This document shows positions 32,263 through 40,090 of a DNA stretch of 64,000 nt, in pieces. The stretch's first letter is position 1. Each line of letters starts with the position of its first letter. The notes below the pieces were generated by a model. That model did not search any database. It saw nothing but the letters and a program-made list of their open reading frames with translations, and had not been told where the DNA came from. This DNA is from CBDANZ01 sp965197865 (GTDB taxonomy: Bacteria; Acidobacteriota; Vicinamibacteria; Vicinamibacterales; CAVVIG01). The stretch is from NCBI GenBank assembly GCA_965197865.1, contig CBDANZ010000003.1, positions 625,459 to 689,458 on the forward strand. Reading direction: 5' to 3'. A program made the position numbers and the translations under genes.

Positions 32263-35209
32263 AGTCCGTCCGGCAGACCGGCGCAAAACTGCACGTCTCA
32301 CAGAGATACACGTCGTCGGGGGCTGGTGGGAAATCGCCGCGACCAATTGCGTCGAGCGTCGCGGTCAGGCGTTCCTGCGCGTCGAGCAGCACGTCTGCAC
32401 GCTGAGCGGGGGATGAGAACAACGGCACGACGCGTCTCGCGCCCTTAAAGGCGAGGTGCACCGCCTCGGCGAGCGACCATCGACGACCGCGGTGGTGCTG
32501 AAGCTGCTCCTCGGCCAGTAGCGCATAGATCGGCAGTTGAAGCGCCTGTCCGCGGTCAGGTGGCCGCCCAAGCTTGTAGTCGATCAACCGGAATGTTCCG
32601 TCCTCAAGTAGATCCAGGCGGTCGGCTTTTCCACGAAGCGTCACGACCCGGCGCCCCGATGAAATCGCCGTCGTGAGATCGCCGTCGAGTCTGCGCTCGA
32701 GGAGACGCTCGACGACCTTGACCGGTCGCTCGGCCTCCATGCGAAGCACCGCTTCGCCGAGTCCCGATGCGACAGAGGAACCGAGCAGGCGCGTGCGCTC
32801 CAGACCCGCTTCGCCTTCTGGCAAGTCCGCGACCGCACGATCGACGACGTCGGAGAACATCGCGCGTGCTTGGTCGAGATTCGCTGGCGTGATCGCGCCG
32901 CGCCCAGCGGACTGCCACGTGCTGAAGAACGCCTCGAAGACCGCATGGGCGAGTTCGCCCTGGCGTCTACTGTCCATCGTCTCTTCGTCCTCTGGCTCTT
33001 CCGTGAGCCGTAGGACATGCTGCGCGAAGAACTTGAACGGACATGCGACGTAGGCCTCGAGCGCGCTCACCGACCACGACCGCGCCGGCAGCGTCCCGAT
33101 GCGGCCGTGAAATTCAGGCAGATCGGCTGGCCGACGAGCGATCCGCTGCTCCGCCCATTCGCGCGCTGAATCGGCAAGACCGTCGAGGATCGGCGGTACC
33201 AACGCGAGCGCCTCGTCCGGAAAAACGCGCGGATCGTCGTCCTTGTCTTCCGGCACGCTCGACAGCCGCGCGCGTGGAACCTCATCGAGCTGAATGGACC
33301 GCGTGACCAGCATTTCATCGTCCAGCGTGAACGTGGAGAGACAGACACGACGGGACGCGGAGCCGAGTAGATCGAGGAAACGCGCATCCGCCGCCTTTCG
33401 GCGATTCTTCTCTGACGGCCATCCGAGCGCCTTCAAGAGGCTCGGTGGATAAAAGATGTTGCGTCTCTGATGTTCGGGCCAATCGTTTTCAATGAGTCCA
33501 ACAACCGTAAGGTCGTCGAAGTCGCCGTAGCGAGCGGCCTGATCGTCCACCAAGCGGACGCCAGTGCCGTCGGCGTCCGGCTCGAACGTCTCCAGCTCGA
33601 TCCACCGCCGCACGGCGCCAGCCAGATCGGCGATGGTCCAAAACGGGTCGTGGTGAGCGGCGGCGGCCGACGCGAGGCCGTCGAGAATCGTGCTGATGGC
33701 CGCGCGCGCCCGACGCTCGCGTCCGGCAAACGGATCGTCGTCGGCGAGCGGCCGCTCGTAAGCGGCAATGAACGACTGAAGGTGGCGGATCTGCTGCGAC
33801 GCACGAGCCGCCTCGCCAAGCGGCGCCAGAGCGCGGGCTACAGACAGCGCCATGTCGAGAGCTGGCTGCGCCTCTGGCGCGTCCCAGGTCGCGGCAAGCG
33901 TCTCGAGACGCTGCAGATCCCCGAGATATCGTCGGTCGCCTAACGCCCGATCCAGCGCACTCCTCGCTTCGCGCGAAACCTCATTTCCGTCGTGAACAAA
34001 TCGAAAATGCGGCGACCCGAGGAGGGCGATCACCGCGTCGCGCGTAAAGTTCCCCTCGACGACATCGAGAACGAGGTCGACGGCCGCGGAGGCGGGCTCG
34101 GCCGCCAGCGGCAGCGCGTCGGAGGTCTGGTACGGAATCCCAGCGGCGCCCAACGTCACCGGTGCGAGATAGAGATACGGGAGCGGACGCTTGTAGACCA
34201 CGGCGGTCCGATCGAGTCCGCGGACCCGCAAGTCTGGGCGACGGCCGTCGGGGAATTGGCAGACCTCAAGATCCGTACTACGGCGTTCGTAGCGCAGGTC
34301 TTCAGACCTGCTGGACAGACGACGGGCCACGGCAACGAGCTCTTCTTCACGGTCTCGATGAACGAACCAGCTCTGTTCGAGTGGCGCACCGAGCGGCACA
34401 GCAAGAACGGGCCGCTCCTGCGGTGTCTGCTCGATGAGTGCGGCGAGGTCGACTTCGTCGAGGCCCGGCAACCAGTCGTGGATCCGCTGATGAAACCCCG
34501 ATCCGAGAAGCGCCTCGGTTGTCACCACGTCGATGCTCTCGACACCTGGCATTCGTGCCAGCAGATCGAAATCGGCCACGAACAGGCCATCAGGATCGGC
34601 AATCCAGTCGGGCACCGTCACGACAATGTGCCGGAAGGGAGGGTTCACGGCGTTGGCGGCCAGACAATCGCGCAGCACATGCTCGTCGCATGCGTCACAT
34701 TCGAGAACACGCCGCTCGTATTCGCTGAATGTTCGCGCAAGCAGCCGCGTTTGAAGCAGCATCCGGGCGGCGCCGCGATCGACCTCCGCCGCCCCGGCCC
34801 CAAGAGCCTGCTCGATCAGCTCTTCGAACCGCTTTACCTGCTGGCCCTGGCGACGCAGCTGGTCGTAAGAGCGGAGCATCTCGGCGACGAGCCCGGGCCT
34901 GAGCTGAAAGGAAAGGCCCGGAACAAATTGCGAGGCGTTTTCGGCCGCTGCCTGCGCCATCGCGGCGCGTTCCACCGGCATCAACAGCCGCGGCGGGTTC
35001 GGCAGCCGCTCGCAAAACCGTTCGTACAGCTCATCGCGCGTGACGAACATTTCGAGTCGCGCCCCAGCCATCTGGCGCGCTGCGCCTCGGGTGGGAACGA
35101 TCACCAACCGCGACCTTTCGTCACCGCTGCTCGACAGCGCACGAATGACACGGCGAAAGGCATGCAGATTGGGGACGCGGACCAACCTCGTCCGGCGAGG
35201 TGAGATCAC
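32255..35209 (-). CDS. AddB-like PD-(D/E)XK exonuclease subunit
   Basis: A 984-residue partner of the helicase. The N-terminal three quarters resembles an inactivated helicase (LVIVPTRGAARQMAGARLEM near residue 40). The C-terminus is a RecB-type nuclease: GELAHAVFEAFF, LRGKADRLDLLEDGTFRLID, DYKLGRPPDRGQALQLPIYA, with the QxxxY motif. Four cysteines fit the Fe-S cluster of AddB nucleases: one in VACPFKFFAQH and three in YLCETCSFAPVCR. GTG 35209 overlaps the stop of the secreted-protein gene upstream. A short GTAG palindrome is embedded in the coding region at 34289-34311. Confidence 0.85.
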   Translation of the reverse strand: MISPRRTRLVRVPNLHAFRRVIRALSSSGDERSRLVIVPTRGAARQMAGARLEMFVTRDELYERFCERLPNPPRLLMPVERAAMAQAAAENASQFVPGLSFQLRPGLVAEMLRSYDQLRRQGQQVKRFEELIEQALGAGAAEVDRGAARMLLQTRLLARTFSEYERRVLECDACDEHVLRDCLAANAVNPPFRHIVVTVPDWIADPDGLFVADFDLLARMPGVESIDVVTTEALLGSGFHQRIHDWLPGLDEVDLAALIEQTPQERPVLAVPLGAPLEQSWFVHRDREEELVAVARRLSSRSEDLRYERRSTDLEVCQFPDGRRPDLRVRGLDRTAVVYKRPLPYLYLAPVTLGAAGIPYQTSDALPLAAEPASAAVDLVLDVVEGNFTRDAVIALLGSPHFRFVHDGNEVSREARSALDRALGDRRYLGDLQRLETLAATWDAPEAQPALDMALSVARALAPLGEAARASQQIRHLQSFIAAYERPLADDDPFAGRERRARAAISTILDGLASAAAAHHDPFWTIADLAGAVRRWIELETFEPDADGTGVRLVDDQAARYGDFDDLTVVGLIENDWPEHQRRNIFYPPSLLKALGWPSEKNRRKAADARFLDLLGSASRRVCLSTFTLDDEMLVTRSIQLDEVPRARLSSVPEDKDDDPRVFPDEALALVPPILDGLADSAREWAEQRIARRPADLPEFHGRIGTLPARSWSVSALEAYVACPFKFFAQHVLRLTEEPEDEETMDSRRQGELAHAVFEAFFSTWQSAGRGAITPANLDQARAMFSDVVDRAVADLPEGEAGLERTRLLGSSVASGLGEAVLRMEAERPVKVVERLLERRLDGDLTTAISSGRRVVTLRGKADRLDLLEDGTFRLIDYKLGRPPDRGQALQLPIYALLAEEQLQHHRGRRWSLAEAVHLAFKGARRVVPLFSSPAQRADVLLDAQERLTATLDAIGRGDFPPAPDDVYLCETCSFAPVCRTDYV
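34289..34311. repeat. GTAG palindromic repeat, copy 3, inside a coding region
   Basis: GTAGC then GCAGGTC, a TTCA loop and GACCTGC. It has the same GTAG-stem-TTCA-stem plan as the intergenic copies, but lies within the AddB-like gene, encoding about eight residues (SRSEDLRY region) without breaking the frame. The stem bases differ from those of the other copies but remain perfectly paired. Confidence 0.55.
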
Positions 35210-35886
35210 GGCAACAACTGAGGAAAACGGAGCAGATTCAGGAGCTCGGCCCGGGCCCGCGCTTCGAGCATCAGGGCGCCGGCGGCAGCTGACAAGGCAT
35301 TCCAGGCGCTCCTGATGTCGCCCGCGAGCGCTGCCTCTCGTCGGATGTGGGCGGCGCCATCGGCAAGCTGCGCCGCGCTGACAAACAGCGCGTGTGCGGC
35401 GCGAGACTCGTCTGGCGGCTCGATCGCCGACAGCGTTTTCAGAATCTGCGTGGCGGCTCGCTGAACGGAGGCGAGCGCGCTGGACGATGAGCCCTTGAGA
35501 GTCTTAGTATCGTCCAGCGGCGCCTTCAGGCGACTCAGTCGGTCGAGCGAGGTGGTCATCGCGGCGCCTGTGGAGTCTGAATACCGCTCGGTTCGGGCCC
35601 AATCCACGCGATCAACGGCGAGATTCACAAGGTGAAGCGCCAGACTGTCGAGCGAGGCTGACGTCGCCATCGAGAACACGACGCGATCCCCGACACGCGC
35701 CAGCTCGCCGTAATTCACGAGCGATGTGCCATCGGCCAGAAAGACGCGGAGGATCGTTGCGCCGTCTGGTGTAGACGCGACGCCGGTCGGACGAGTATCG
35801 GGATCCTCGACGGCTGCCGGGGCCGGGTTGGCGGCGGCGAATAGGCAGACGACGCCAAAGACGCCCGCGAACCGGCAGCTTTTCAT
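35206..35886 (-). CDS. Exported protein of unknown function
   Basis: A 226-residue protein with a clear signal peptide (KSCRFAGVFGVVCLFAAANP, cut near APAAV). A short beta-rich segment follows (ILRVFLADGTSLVNYGELAR, VGDRVVFSMA), then mostly helix rich in Ala/Leu/Ser (about residues 90-220), including QILKTLSAIEPPDESRAAHA. No enzymatic motif seen. The stop overlaps the GTG of the AddB-like gene, so it is cotranscribed with the exonuclease although its location is outside the cytoplasm. Confidence 0.7.
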   Translation of the reverse strand: MKSCRFAGVFGVVCLFAAANPAPAAVEDPDTRPTGVASTPDGATILRVFLADGTSLVNYGELARVGDRVVFSMATSASLDSLALHLVNLAVDRVDWARTERYSDSTGAAMTTSLDRLSRLKAPLDDTKTLKGSSSSALASVQRAATQILKTLSAIEPPDESRAAHALFVSAAQLADGAAHIRREAALAGDIRSAWNALSAAAGALMLEARARAELLNLLRFPQLLP

Positions 35887-36201
35887 TAAGGTCCAAGAGT
35901 ACGGCCGGCCCGCTGCTTCGTCAAGCAGTCACCTGCGTTGACCGCGCATCTGAAAAACCCTGCAGAGCATCCAAAACCTGCGGGCGGCTCTTCAAGCCGC
36001 CTACTGTTGAACACCTGTGGATGAACCGTGAATTTCCTGTGGAACGCCTGATACAAGAAAAAATACTAGCTTCGATGCCGCCAGAACTGTCGGTGCCACG
36101 AATGTGGATGCCCCTTTCGTCCGTTGCTTCGCTTGATCGCCGTCGGCGGCAGTGTACAATTCGACGCGATCCCAACCATGTCAGCACCGCGATAGTCGCA
36201 C
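35887..36201. other. Intergenic region between divergent genes
   Basis: 315 bases without a gene I can support. It holds two near-copies of CCTGTGGA (36013, 36036), an AT-rich patch at 36050-36070 and TACAAT at about 36156, a possible -10 for the following gene. Too little for a replication origin. Confidence 0.4.
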
Positions 36202-36453
36202 GTGAATACATCCGTCCATCGTTTCGAGGAATCGATCGCGGGACACCCATGTCTGATCGAGGTTGCGGCCGTGGCCGAAAACCGGTGGCGCGCGTACCTC
36301 GTACGGATTCCCGGCCTCCCGTCCGCGCTTATGCCATTCTACGGTCCGACCCCCGACGAAGCCGCACGCCTGCTGCGCCAATGGCTGACGCGCGCCCACG
36401 AGCGCGCCGATGCCAGCCGTCGCCCGTCGAACACTCAGCGAGGGAAGGGGTAG
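36202..36453 (+). CDS. Small protein, HicB-like pattern
   Basis: An 83-residue protein with a GTG start. The centre (LIEVAAVAENRWRAYLVRIP, then GLPSALMPFYGPTPDEAARL) has the spacing of a HicB/UPF0150-type beta-alpha fold: a strand, a P-G-P-rich turn, then GPTPDEAA before a helix. There is no DNA-binding C-terminus and no hicA partner next to it. It is therefore better called a stand-alone domain of unknown function than an antitoxin. The overlapping ATG of an alternative frame was not preferred because its translation is low-complexity. Confidence 0.5.
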   Translation: MNTSVHRFEESIAGHPCLIEVAAVAENRWRAYLVRIPGLPSALMPFYGPTPDEAARLLRQWLTRAHERADASRRPSNTQRGKG

Positions 36454-36492
36454 CCGCGCGCACCCGGTGGGCGGGCTGCTAGGATGGTGCCC

Positions 36493-37581
36493 ATGGGCCC
36501 GATCGTTCTCGCACGCCGGCCCGCCGTTAGCCTCCTTGCTTTTCTCGTTTCCATCAGCGCGTCAGCTCTGCCGATCAGAAGTCCCGCCGGCACCCACCCG
36601 AAGCTTCAGCGCGGTCCTCAGGTCGAGCAACTACCGATCCGTTCACCGGATTTCAGACGGATGGCGCGCAATCAGGCCGAGACCGATCGAAAGTGGCACG
36701 CGGCCAGCTTGGGCTTCATGCAGATGGCAAAGATCACGTATCGCAGCAGCGTGGACAATCTCGAGATTCCGGCATTCGTCTTTCAGCCGCTGAAGCTTGC
36801 CGGTCCCAAGGCCCATCCAGCCGTCGTCTGGGTGCACGAGAACATCCGCGGCCACTTATACGAGCACTTCATTCCGTACGTGCGGGAAGCGACCGCCGGC
36901 GGCTACGTCGTGATTGCGCCCGAATACCGCGGCAGTATCGGATACGGTAGGGCGCTCTACGACGCCATCGACTACGGGGGTCGAGAAGTGGACGACGTCG
37001 TCACGGCTGCGGCCGTGCTCACGACGAGATATCCGCACGTCGATCCCGCGCGCATCGCGATCATCGGGTGGAGCCACGGCGGCCTGATCGCGCTCCTCTC
37101 GGCTGCGCGAAATCCCGGAACGTTCAAGGCTGTCGCAGCGCTGGCTCCGGTCACGAATCTCTTTCACCGCCTCGCGTCGAAGGGCATCGACCGCCAGCGC
37201 CAGGCGATCGACCCTCAGAACCGATTTGGCGGTCCGCCTTCCGAGAAGCGCGACGTCTACGTGGACCGCTCGCCGCTGTTTCAGGTGGACAGGCTGGAGG
37301 TTCCAGTGCTCGTCCACTTCGCAGACAACGACGAGGACGTGAACATCGAGGAAGGGATGCAGCTGGTAGATGCACTGCGGGCGCGCAAGCCCGGGCTGGC
37401 GGAAACGAAAGTCTACAGGAATCCGTCCGGCGGTCACACGTTCGACCGGCGCGTCGATCCAGAAACGTGGCAGCCCGAGGACACACCGGAGCAACGCGAT
37501 TCGTGGAACCGTGTCTGGGAATTTCTGGACCGGAATCTTCAGCCGCTTCGCGTCGCCGATCCGGTGCCGGCGGCTTGCTAG
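36493..37581 (+). CDS. Prolyl oligopeptidase-like S9/alpha-beta hydrolase, exported
   Basis: A 362-residue hydrolase with a signal peptide (residues 1-24, AVSLLAFLVSISASA). HPAVVWVHENIRGHLYEHF is the oxyanion region, IGWSHGGLIALLSAARNPG the nucleophile elbow with the catalytic serine, VLVHFADNDEDV the acid, and NPSGGHTFDRR the histidine. This is the S9/dienelactone-type arrangement. It acts outside the cytoplasm; the substrate may be a peptide or ester. Start ATG 36493 is preferred over ATG 36484 because AGGA stands 8 bases before it, while a TAGGAT box near 36480 also leaves a leaderless option. Confidence 0.82.
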   Translation: MGPIVLARRPAVSLLAFLVSISASALPIRSPAGTHPKLQRGPQVEQLPIRSPDFRRMARNQAETDRKWHAASLGFMQMAKITYRSSVDNLEIPAFVFQPLKLAGPKAHPAVVWVHENIRGHLYEHFIPYVREATAGGYVVIAPEYRGSIGYGRALYDAIDYGGREVDDVVTAAAVLTTRYPHVDPARIAIIGWSHGGLIALLSAARNPGTFKAVAALAPVTNLFHRLASKGIDRQRQAIDPQNRFGGPPSEKRDVYVDRSPLFQVDRLEVPVLVHFADNDEDVNIEEGMQLVDALRARKPGLAETKVYRNPSGGHTFDRRVDPETWQPEDTPEQRDSWNRVWEFLDRNLQPLRVADPVPAAC

Positions 37582-37613
37582 CGCCCTTCTCGCTTTACCA
37601 GGAACGGATGGCG

Positions 37614-37643
37614 TTGACCGTTCAGTAACGAGCGTCTTACAAT
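37614..37643 (+). promoter_or_regulatory. Promoter of tRNA-Ala
   Basis: TTGACC (37614-37619), 18 bases, TACAAT (37638-37643). Transcription would start near 37650, about 60 bases before the tRNA, including the palindromic repeat copy 4. Confidence 0.6.
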
Positions 37644-37671
37644 CGACGTTCCAGCTTTCAGTGGTCTCCAC

Positions 37672-37696
37672 GTAGGGCGGACCTTTCAGGTCCGCC
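37672..37696. repeat. GTAG palindromic repeat, copy 4
   Basis: GTAG, GGCGGACC, TTTCA loop, GGTCCGCC: an 8-bp perfect stem of the GTAG-stem-TTCA-stem family. It lies between the probable promoter and the tRNA-Ala gene, so it would be in the precursor transcript. Confidence 0.6.
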
Positions 37697-37709
37697 GGCA
37701 TCTCACCGT

Positions 37710-37785
37710 GGGCCAGTAGCGCAGTTGGGAGCGCGCATGAATGGCATTCATGAGGTCACGGGTTCGACTCCCGTCTGGTCCACCA
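37710..37785 (+). tRNA. tRNA-Ala (anticodon GGC)
   Basis: A 76-base cloverleaf. The acceptor stem GGGCCAG pairs with CTGGTCC, the D arm is GCGC/GCGC, and the anticodon stem CATGA/TCATG encloses the loop ATGGCAT with GGC at positions 34-36. The T arm carries GGTTCGACTCC. CCA is encoded at 37783-37785. It reads alanine GCC codons. Confidence 0.95.
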
Positions 37786-37795
37786 CCTACATCTT

Positions 37796-37824
37796 CTACC
37801 GAGGGGAATTAGGAATCTCGGTAG
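37796..37824. repeat. Perfect 8-bp inverted repeat after tRNA-Ala
   Basis: CTACCGAG (37796-37803) and CTCGGTAG (37817-37824) around a 13-base loop. It lies 10 bases after the tRNA, without a T run, so it may help end or process the transcript but is not a standard terminator. The remaining ~100 bases to the ABC permease stop hold nothing recognisable. Confidence 0.45.
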
Positions 37825-37929
37825 ATCCCGTTGCCACCATATTGCCAAGGTTCGGAGCGTCACCAACGTCGATCACATCAGCGCCTACCCGGTCCGCATG
37901 GTCTGGTAACCCCAGATGGGAAGGTCAGG

Positions 37930-38691
37930 TCACGCCACGCGGTCCAAGGCGCGCACTGCGACGGTCAGGCACGTTACGGTGAACACGCCGAAGGCCAGAG
38001 CTTCCAGCAGGATGACGTTGGATGAGCCCATCCCCAGCAGACTGAAACGCAGCAAGTCCACCTGCCAGGTCATCGGATTGGCGTAGGCCGTCCAGCGGAA
38101 CCAGCCGGGCAAGTCTGCAATCGGATAGAAGAGCGGGCTCAGGAACATGAGGAAGATGTACGCAGCGCTGGTGATCGTGTTAAACGAATCCATCCGGCGC
38201 AACCGGACTGCAAGGATACTCAAGAGGAAGAACCATCCGGCGGTCGTGGCCATGACGGTAAGAATCGTCAGCGGCAGGAGACTCCACTGGACGCGCACCC
38301 CCATTCCGAAGACGCCAAGCGCGATGGCCAGCAGCGCCCCGACCGTGCTCAACAGGATATTGAAATATCCTTTGCCGATGAGCAGCTGTCGGCGAGTGAT
38401 AGGGTAGGTCAACAGCTCGTAGAAGATGCCGGAATCCTTGTCCATGAAGAATCCCCAGGCGGTATTCATGGCGACACTGAAGCCTGTCATTGCGATCACG
38501 CCCGGAAGCAGGAAAGCCAGGTAGCTCATAGTTTGGCCGTCTGCCACGAGCGAGGCGGGAAGCATTCGATTGAATCCGGTACCAAACAACGCCAGATACG
38601 CTAGCGGTACGAAGACGTCCCAGAATACGAACCCGATATTTGTCATCCGCTGACGGCAGTCCCGGTACACGATGGCCCCGATGCCGCTCAT
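37930..38691 (-). CDS. ABC-2 type transporter permease
   Basis: A 253-residue membrane protein with six hydrophobic helices in the ABC-2 layout: a cytoplasmic N-terminus and first helix IGFVFWDVFVPLAYLALFGT. The conserved DKDSGIFYELLTYPITRRQL coupling segment lies near residues 85-104, and the final FLSPLFYPIADLPGWFRWTA / YANPMTWQVDLLRF loop is followed by the last helix. It exports an unknown substrate (drug, lipid or polysaccharide) with the ATPase encoded upstream; their coding regions overlap as ATGA. Confidence 0.92.
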   Translation of the reverse strand: MSGIGAIVYRDCRQRMTNIGFVFWDVFVPLAYLALFGTGFNRMLPASLVADGQTMSYLAFLLPGVIAMTGFSVAMNTAWGFFMDKDSGIFYELLTYPITRRQLLIGKGYFNILLSTVGALLAIALGVFGMGVRVQWSLLPLTILTVMATTAGWFFLLSILAVRLRRMDSFNTITSAAYIFLMFLSPLFYPIADLPGWFRWTAYANPMTWQVDLLRFSLLGMGSSNVILLEALAFGVFTVTCLTVAVRALDRVA

Positions 38692-39626
38692 CGAGCCTCC
38701 TTCAGCAGCGTCATGAAAATCTCCTCCAGGTCGGCGCCTCGAATCTCAAAGTGCGTGATGGAAACCGATCGTGCAATCTCCGCGAGCTCGCCGAGCAGCC
38801 CTGCTTCCTCTCCCTGAAACAGCATCTCCACGGCCTTGCCGTCCGCCTTGAGCTCCATCGGCCTGAGCGCCTCGAGACGCCGGAGCAGATCGCCATCCAG
38901 TCCAGCGAACGACAGGCTCACACGGAACATCCGGGAGGAAAGCTTTCGGAGCTCTTGCAGGGTCCCGGAGGCCCGCATTCGACCGCGGTCGAGAATCAGG
39001 ATGGTGTCGCAGAGTTGCTCGGCTTCGCTCAGCACCTGTGTCGTGAGCAGTACCGTCCGTCCCTTGAGAGCCTCCGCGCGGATCCGGTCCATGACGAGCC
39101 GCTTCATCAGCGGGTCCATGCCGGTCGTCGCTTCGTCCAGGAACATGACTGGTGCATCCACCATGAAGATCTTGGCAACCTGCACGCGGCGTTTGGTGCC
39201 AATGCTCAGGTCGTAGACGGTTTCCCTCAGTTTGCCTCTGAGCCCGAACTCTTCCACCACCGCCTCCATCCGTTCCCGCGCTTCACGCCGCCCGATGCCA
39301 TGAAGGTAGGCGTAGATCAGGAGGTTGTCCTCGACACTCAATAACGTCTCGACCGCCGCCTGTTGAAGGACGACCGCAATCTGCCGGCGCACTTCCAAGG
39401 GTTGCCTGGTTACGTCACGGTCCAACACCGTGGCTCGGCCCGACGTCGCAGAGGTGATCGTGGTGAGAATCTTGACGAGAGTGGTTTTTCCAGCGCCGTT
39501 GGGACCCAGCAAGCCGAACACACAGCCCCGTGGAACCTGGAATGACACGCCGTCGAGGGCGCGGACCGGTTCGTCAGTACGTGACGAGTACACCTTGCGC
39601 AGATCTTCAACTTCAATCGCGTTCAT
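38688..39626 (-). CDS. ABC transporter ATP-binding protein (exporter type)
   Basis: A 312-residue ATPase of the ABC-2 exporter class (DrrA/CcmA-like). Walker A is LLGPNGAGKTTLVK (near residues 40-50), the Q-loop LQQAAVETLLSVED, the signature DLSIGTKRRVQVAKI, and Walker B PVMFLDEATTGMDP. The signature differs slightly from LSGGQ (LSIGT), which is common in this class. A C-terminal ~80-residue regulatory segment (FRVSLSFAGLDGDLLRRLEA) ends in LEEIFMTLLKEAR, typical of the group. ATG 39626 is preferred to the longer upstream frame. Confidence 0.93.
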   Translation of the reverse strand: MNAIEVEDLRKVYSSRTDEPVRALDGVSFQVPRGCVFGLLGPNGAGKTTLVKILTTITSATSGRATVLDRDVTRQPLEVRRQIAVVLQQAAVETLLSVEDNLLIYAYLHGIGRREARERMEAVVEEFGLRGKLRETVYDLSIGTKRRVQVAKIFMVDAPVMFLDEATTGMDPLMKRLVMDRIRAEALKGRTVLLTTQVLSEAEQLCDTILILDRGRMRASGTLQELRKLSSRMFRVSLSFAGLDGDLLRRLEALRPMELKADGKAVEMLFQGEEAGLLGELAEIARSVSITHFEIRGADLEEIFMTLLKEAR

Positions 39627-39818
39627 GCACAGTCGTCGCGCATACGGTCGCAGCCAGGACTTGTGGTCCTTGGGATTCTCACCTCGGCAGGCGCTGGGGC
39701 TCAAGCGGCGCAAGAAAGCTGGGAGATCTCGTGCCAGCGGTCAGGCGTCATCGTCGCTTGACCTTCTCCAAAGGGTGGTCGCCGAGGATTGACTCAAAGC
39801 TTACCCGAACGATGGCAC

Positions 39819-40060
39819 CTACACCACCTCGACAGGAGCGTGATAGCCTGACGCCGAGGCTATCTTCCCGTCGCATGCGAGAAGGGGGGGGCGCGAAGCG
39901 CCTCCGCCAGAGCCAAATAGACTGTGTCATACGTCGCCAGCCTGTCGCGAAGCTCCAACACACACCGTAGCAGCACGTCGTGGGAATATCGAGTGATGGA
40001 AAGATCCAGGAGGTCCTGCAGGGCATCCTGCGCGCGAGCGGGAGAAGATGCGCGCTTCAA
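39819..40060 (-). pseudogene. PIN-domain toxin (VapC-like), truncated and frameshifted
   Basis: The remaining part of a PIN-domain ribonuclease: ALQDLLDLSITRYSHDVLLR, then ELRDRLATYDTVYLALAEAL with the third acidic residue (YDTVYLALAEA). A second frame follows with APLLACDGKIASASGYHAPV, EVV and a stop at 39819. The join is a run of eight C residues. The first half, including the first catalytic aspartate, is missing, and no antitoxin gene is nearby. The intergenic sequence from 39627 to 39818 shows nothing else. Confidence 0.7.
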
Positions 40061-40090
40061 CTCGTGGTCCTGTCGGAGGCGGGAGAGTAG

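Noticed and set aside
36013..36080. Possible replication origin (two CCTGTGGA words and an AT-rich patch)
   Set aside because: Only two partial DnaA-box-like words, no dnaA/dnaN neighbours and no cluster; insufficient.
37796..37824. Attachment site of an integrated element next to tRNA-Ala
   Set aside because: No integrase gene and no duplicated tRNA 3' end within the window; only a small inverted repeat.
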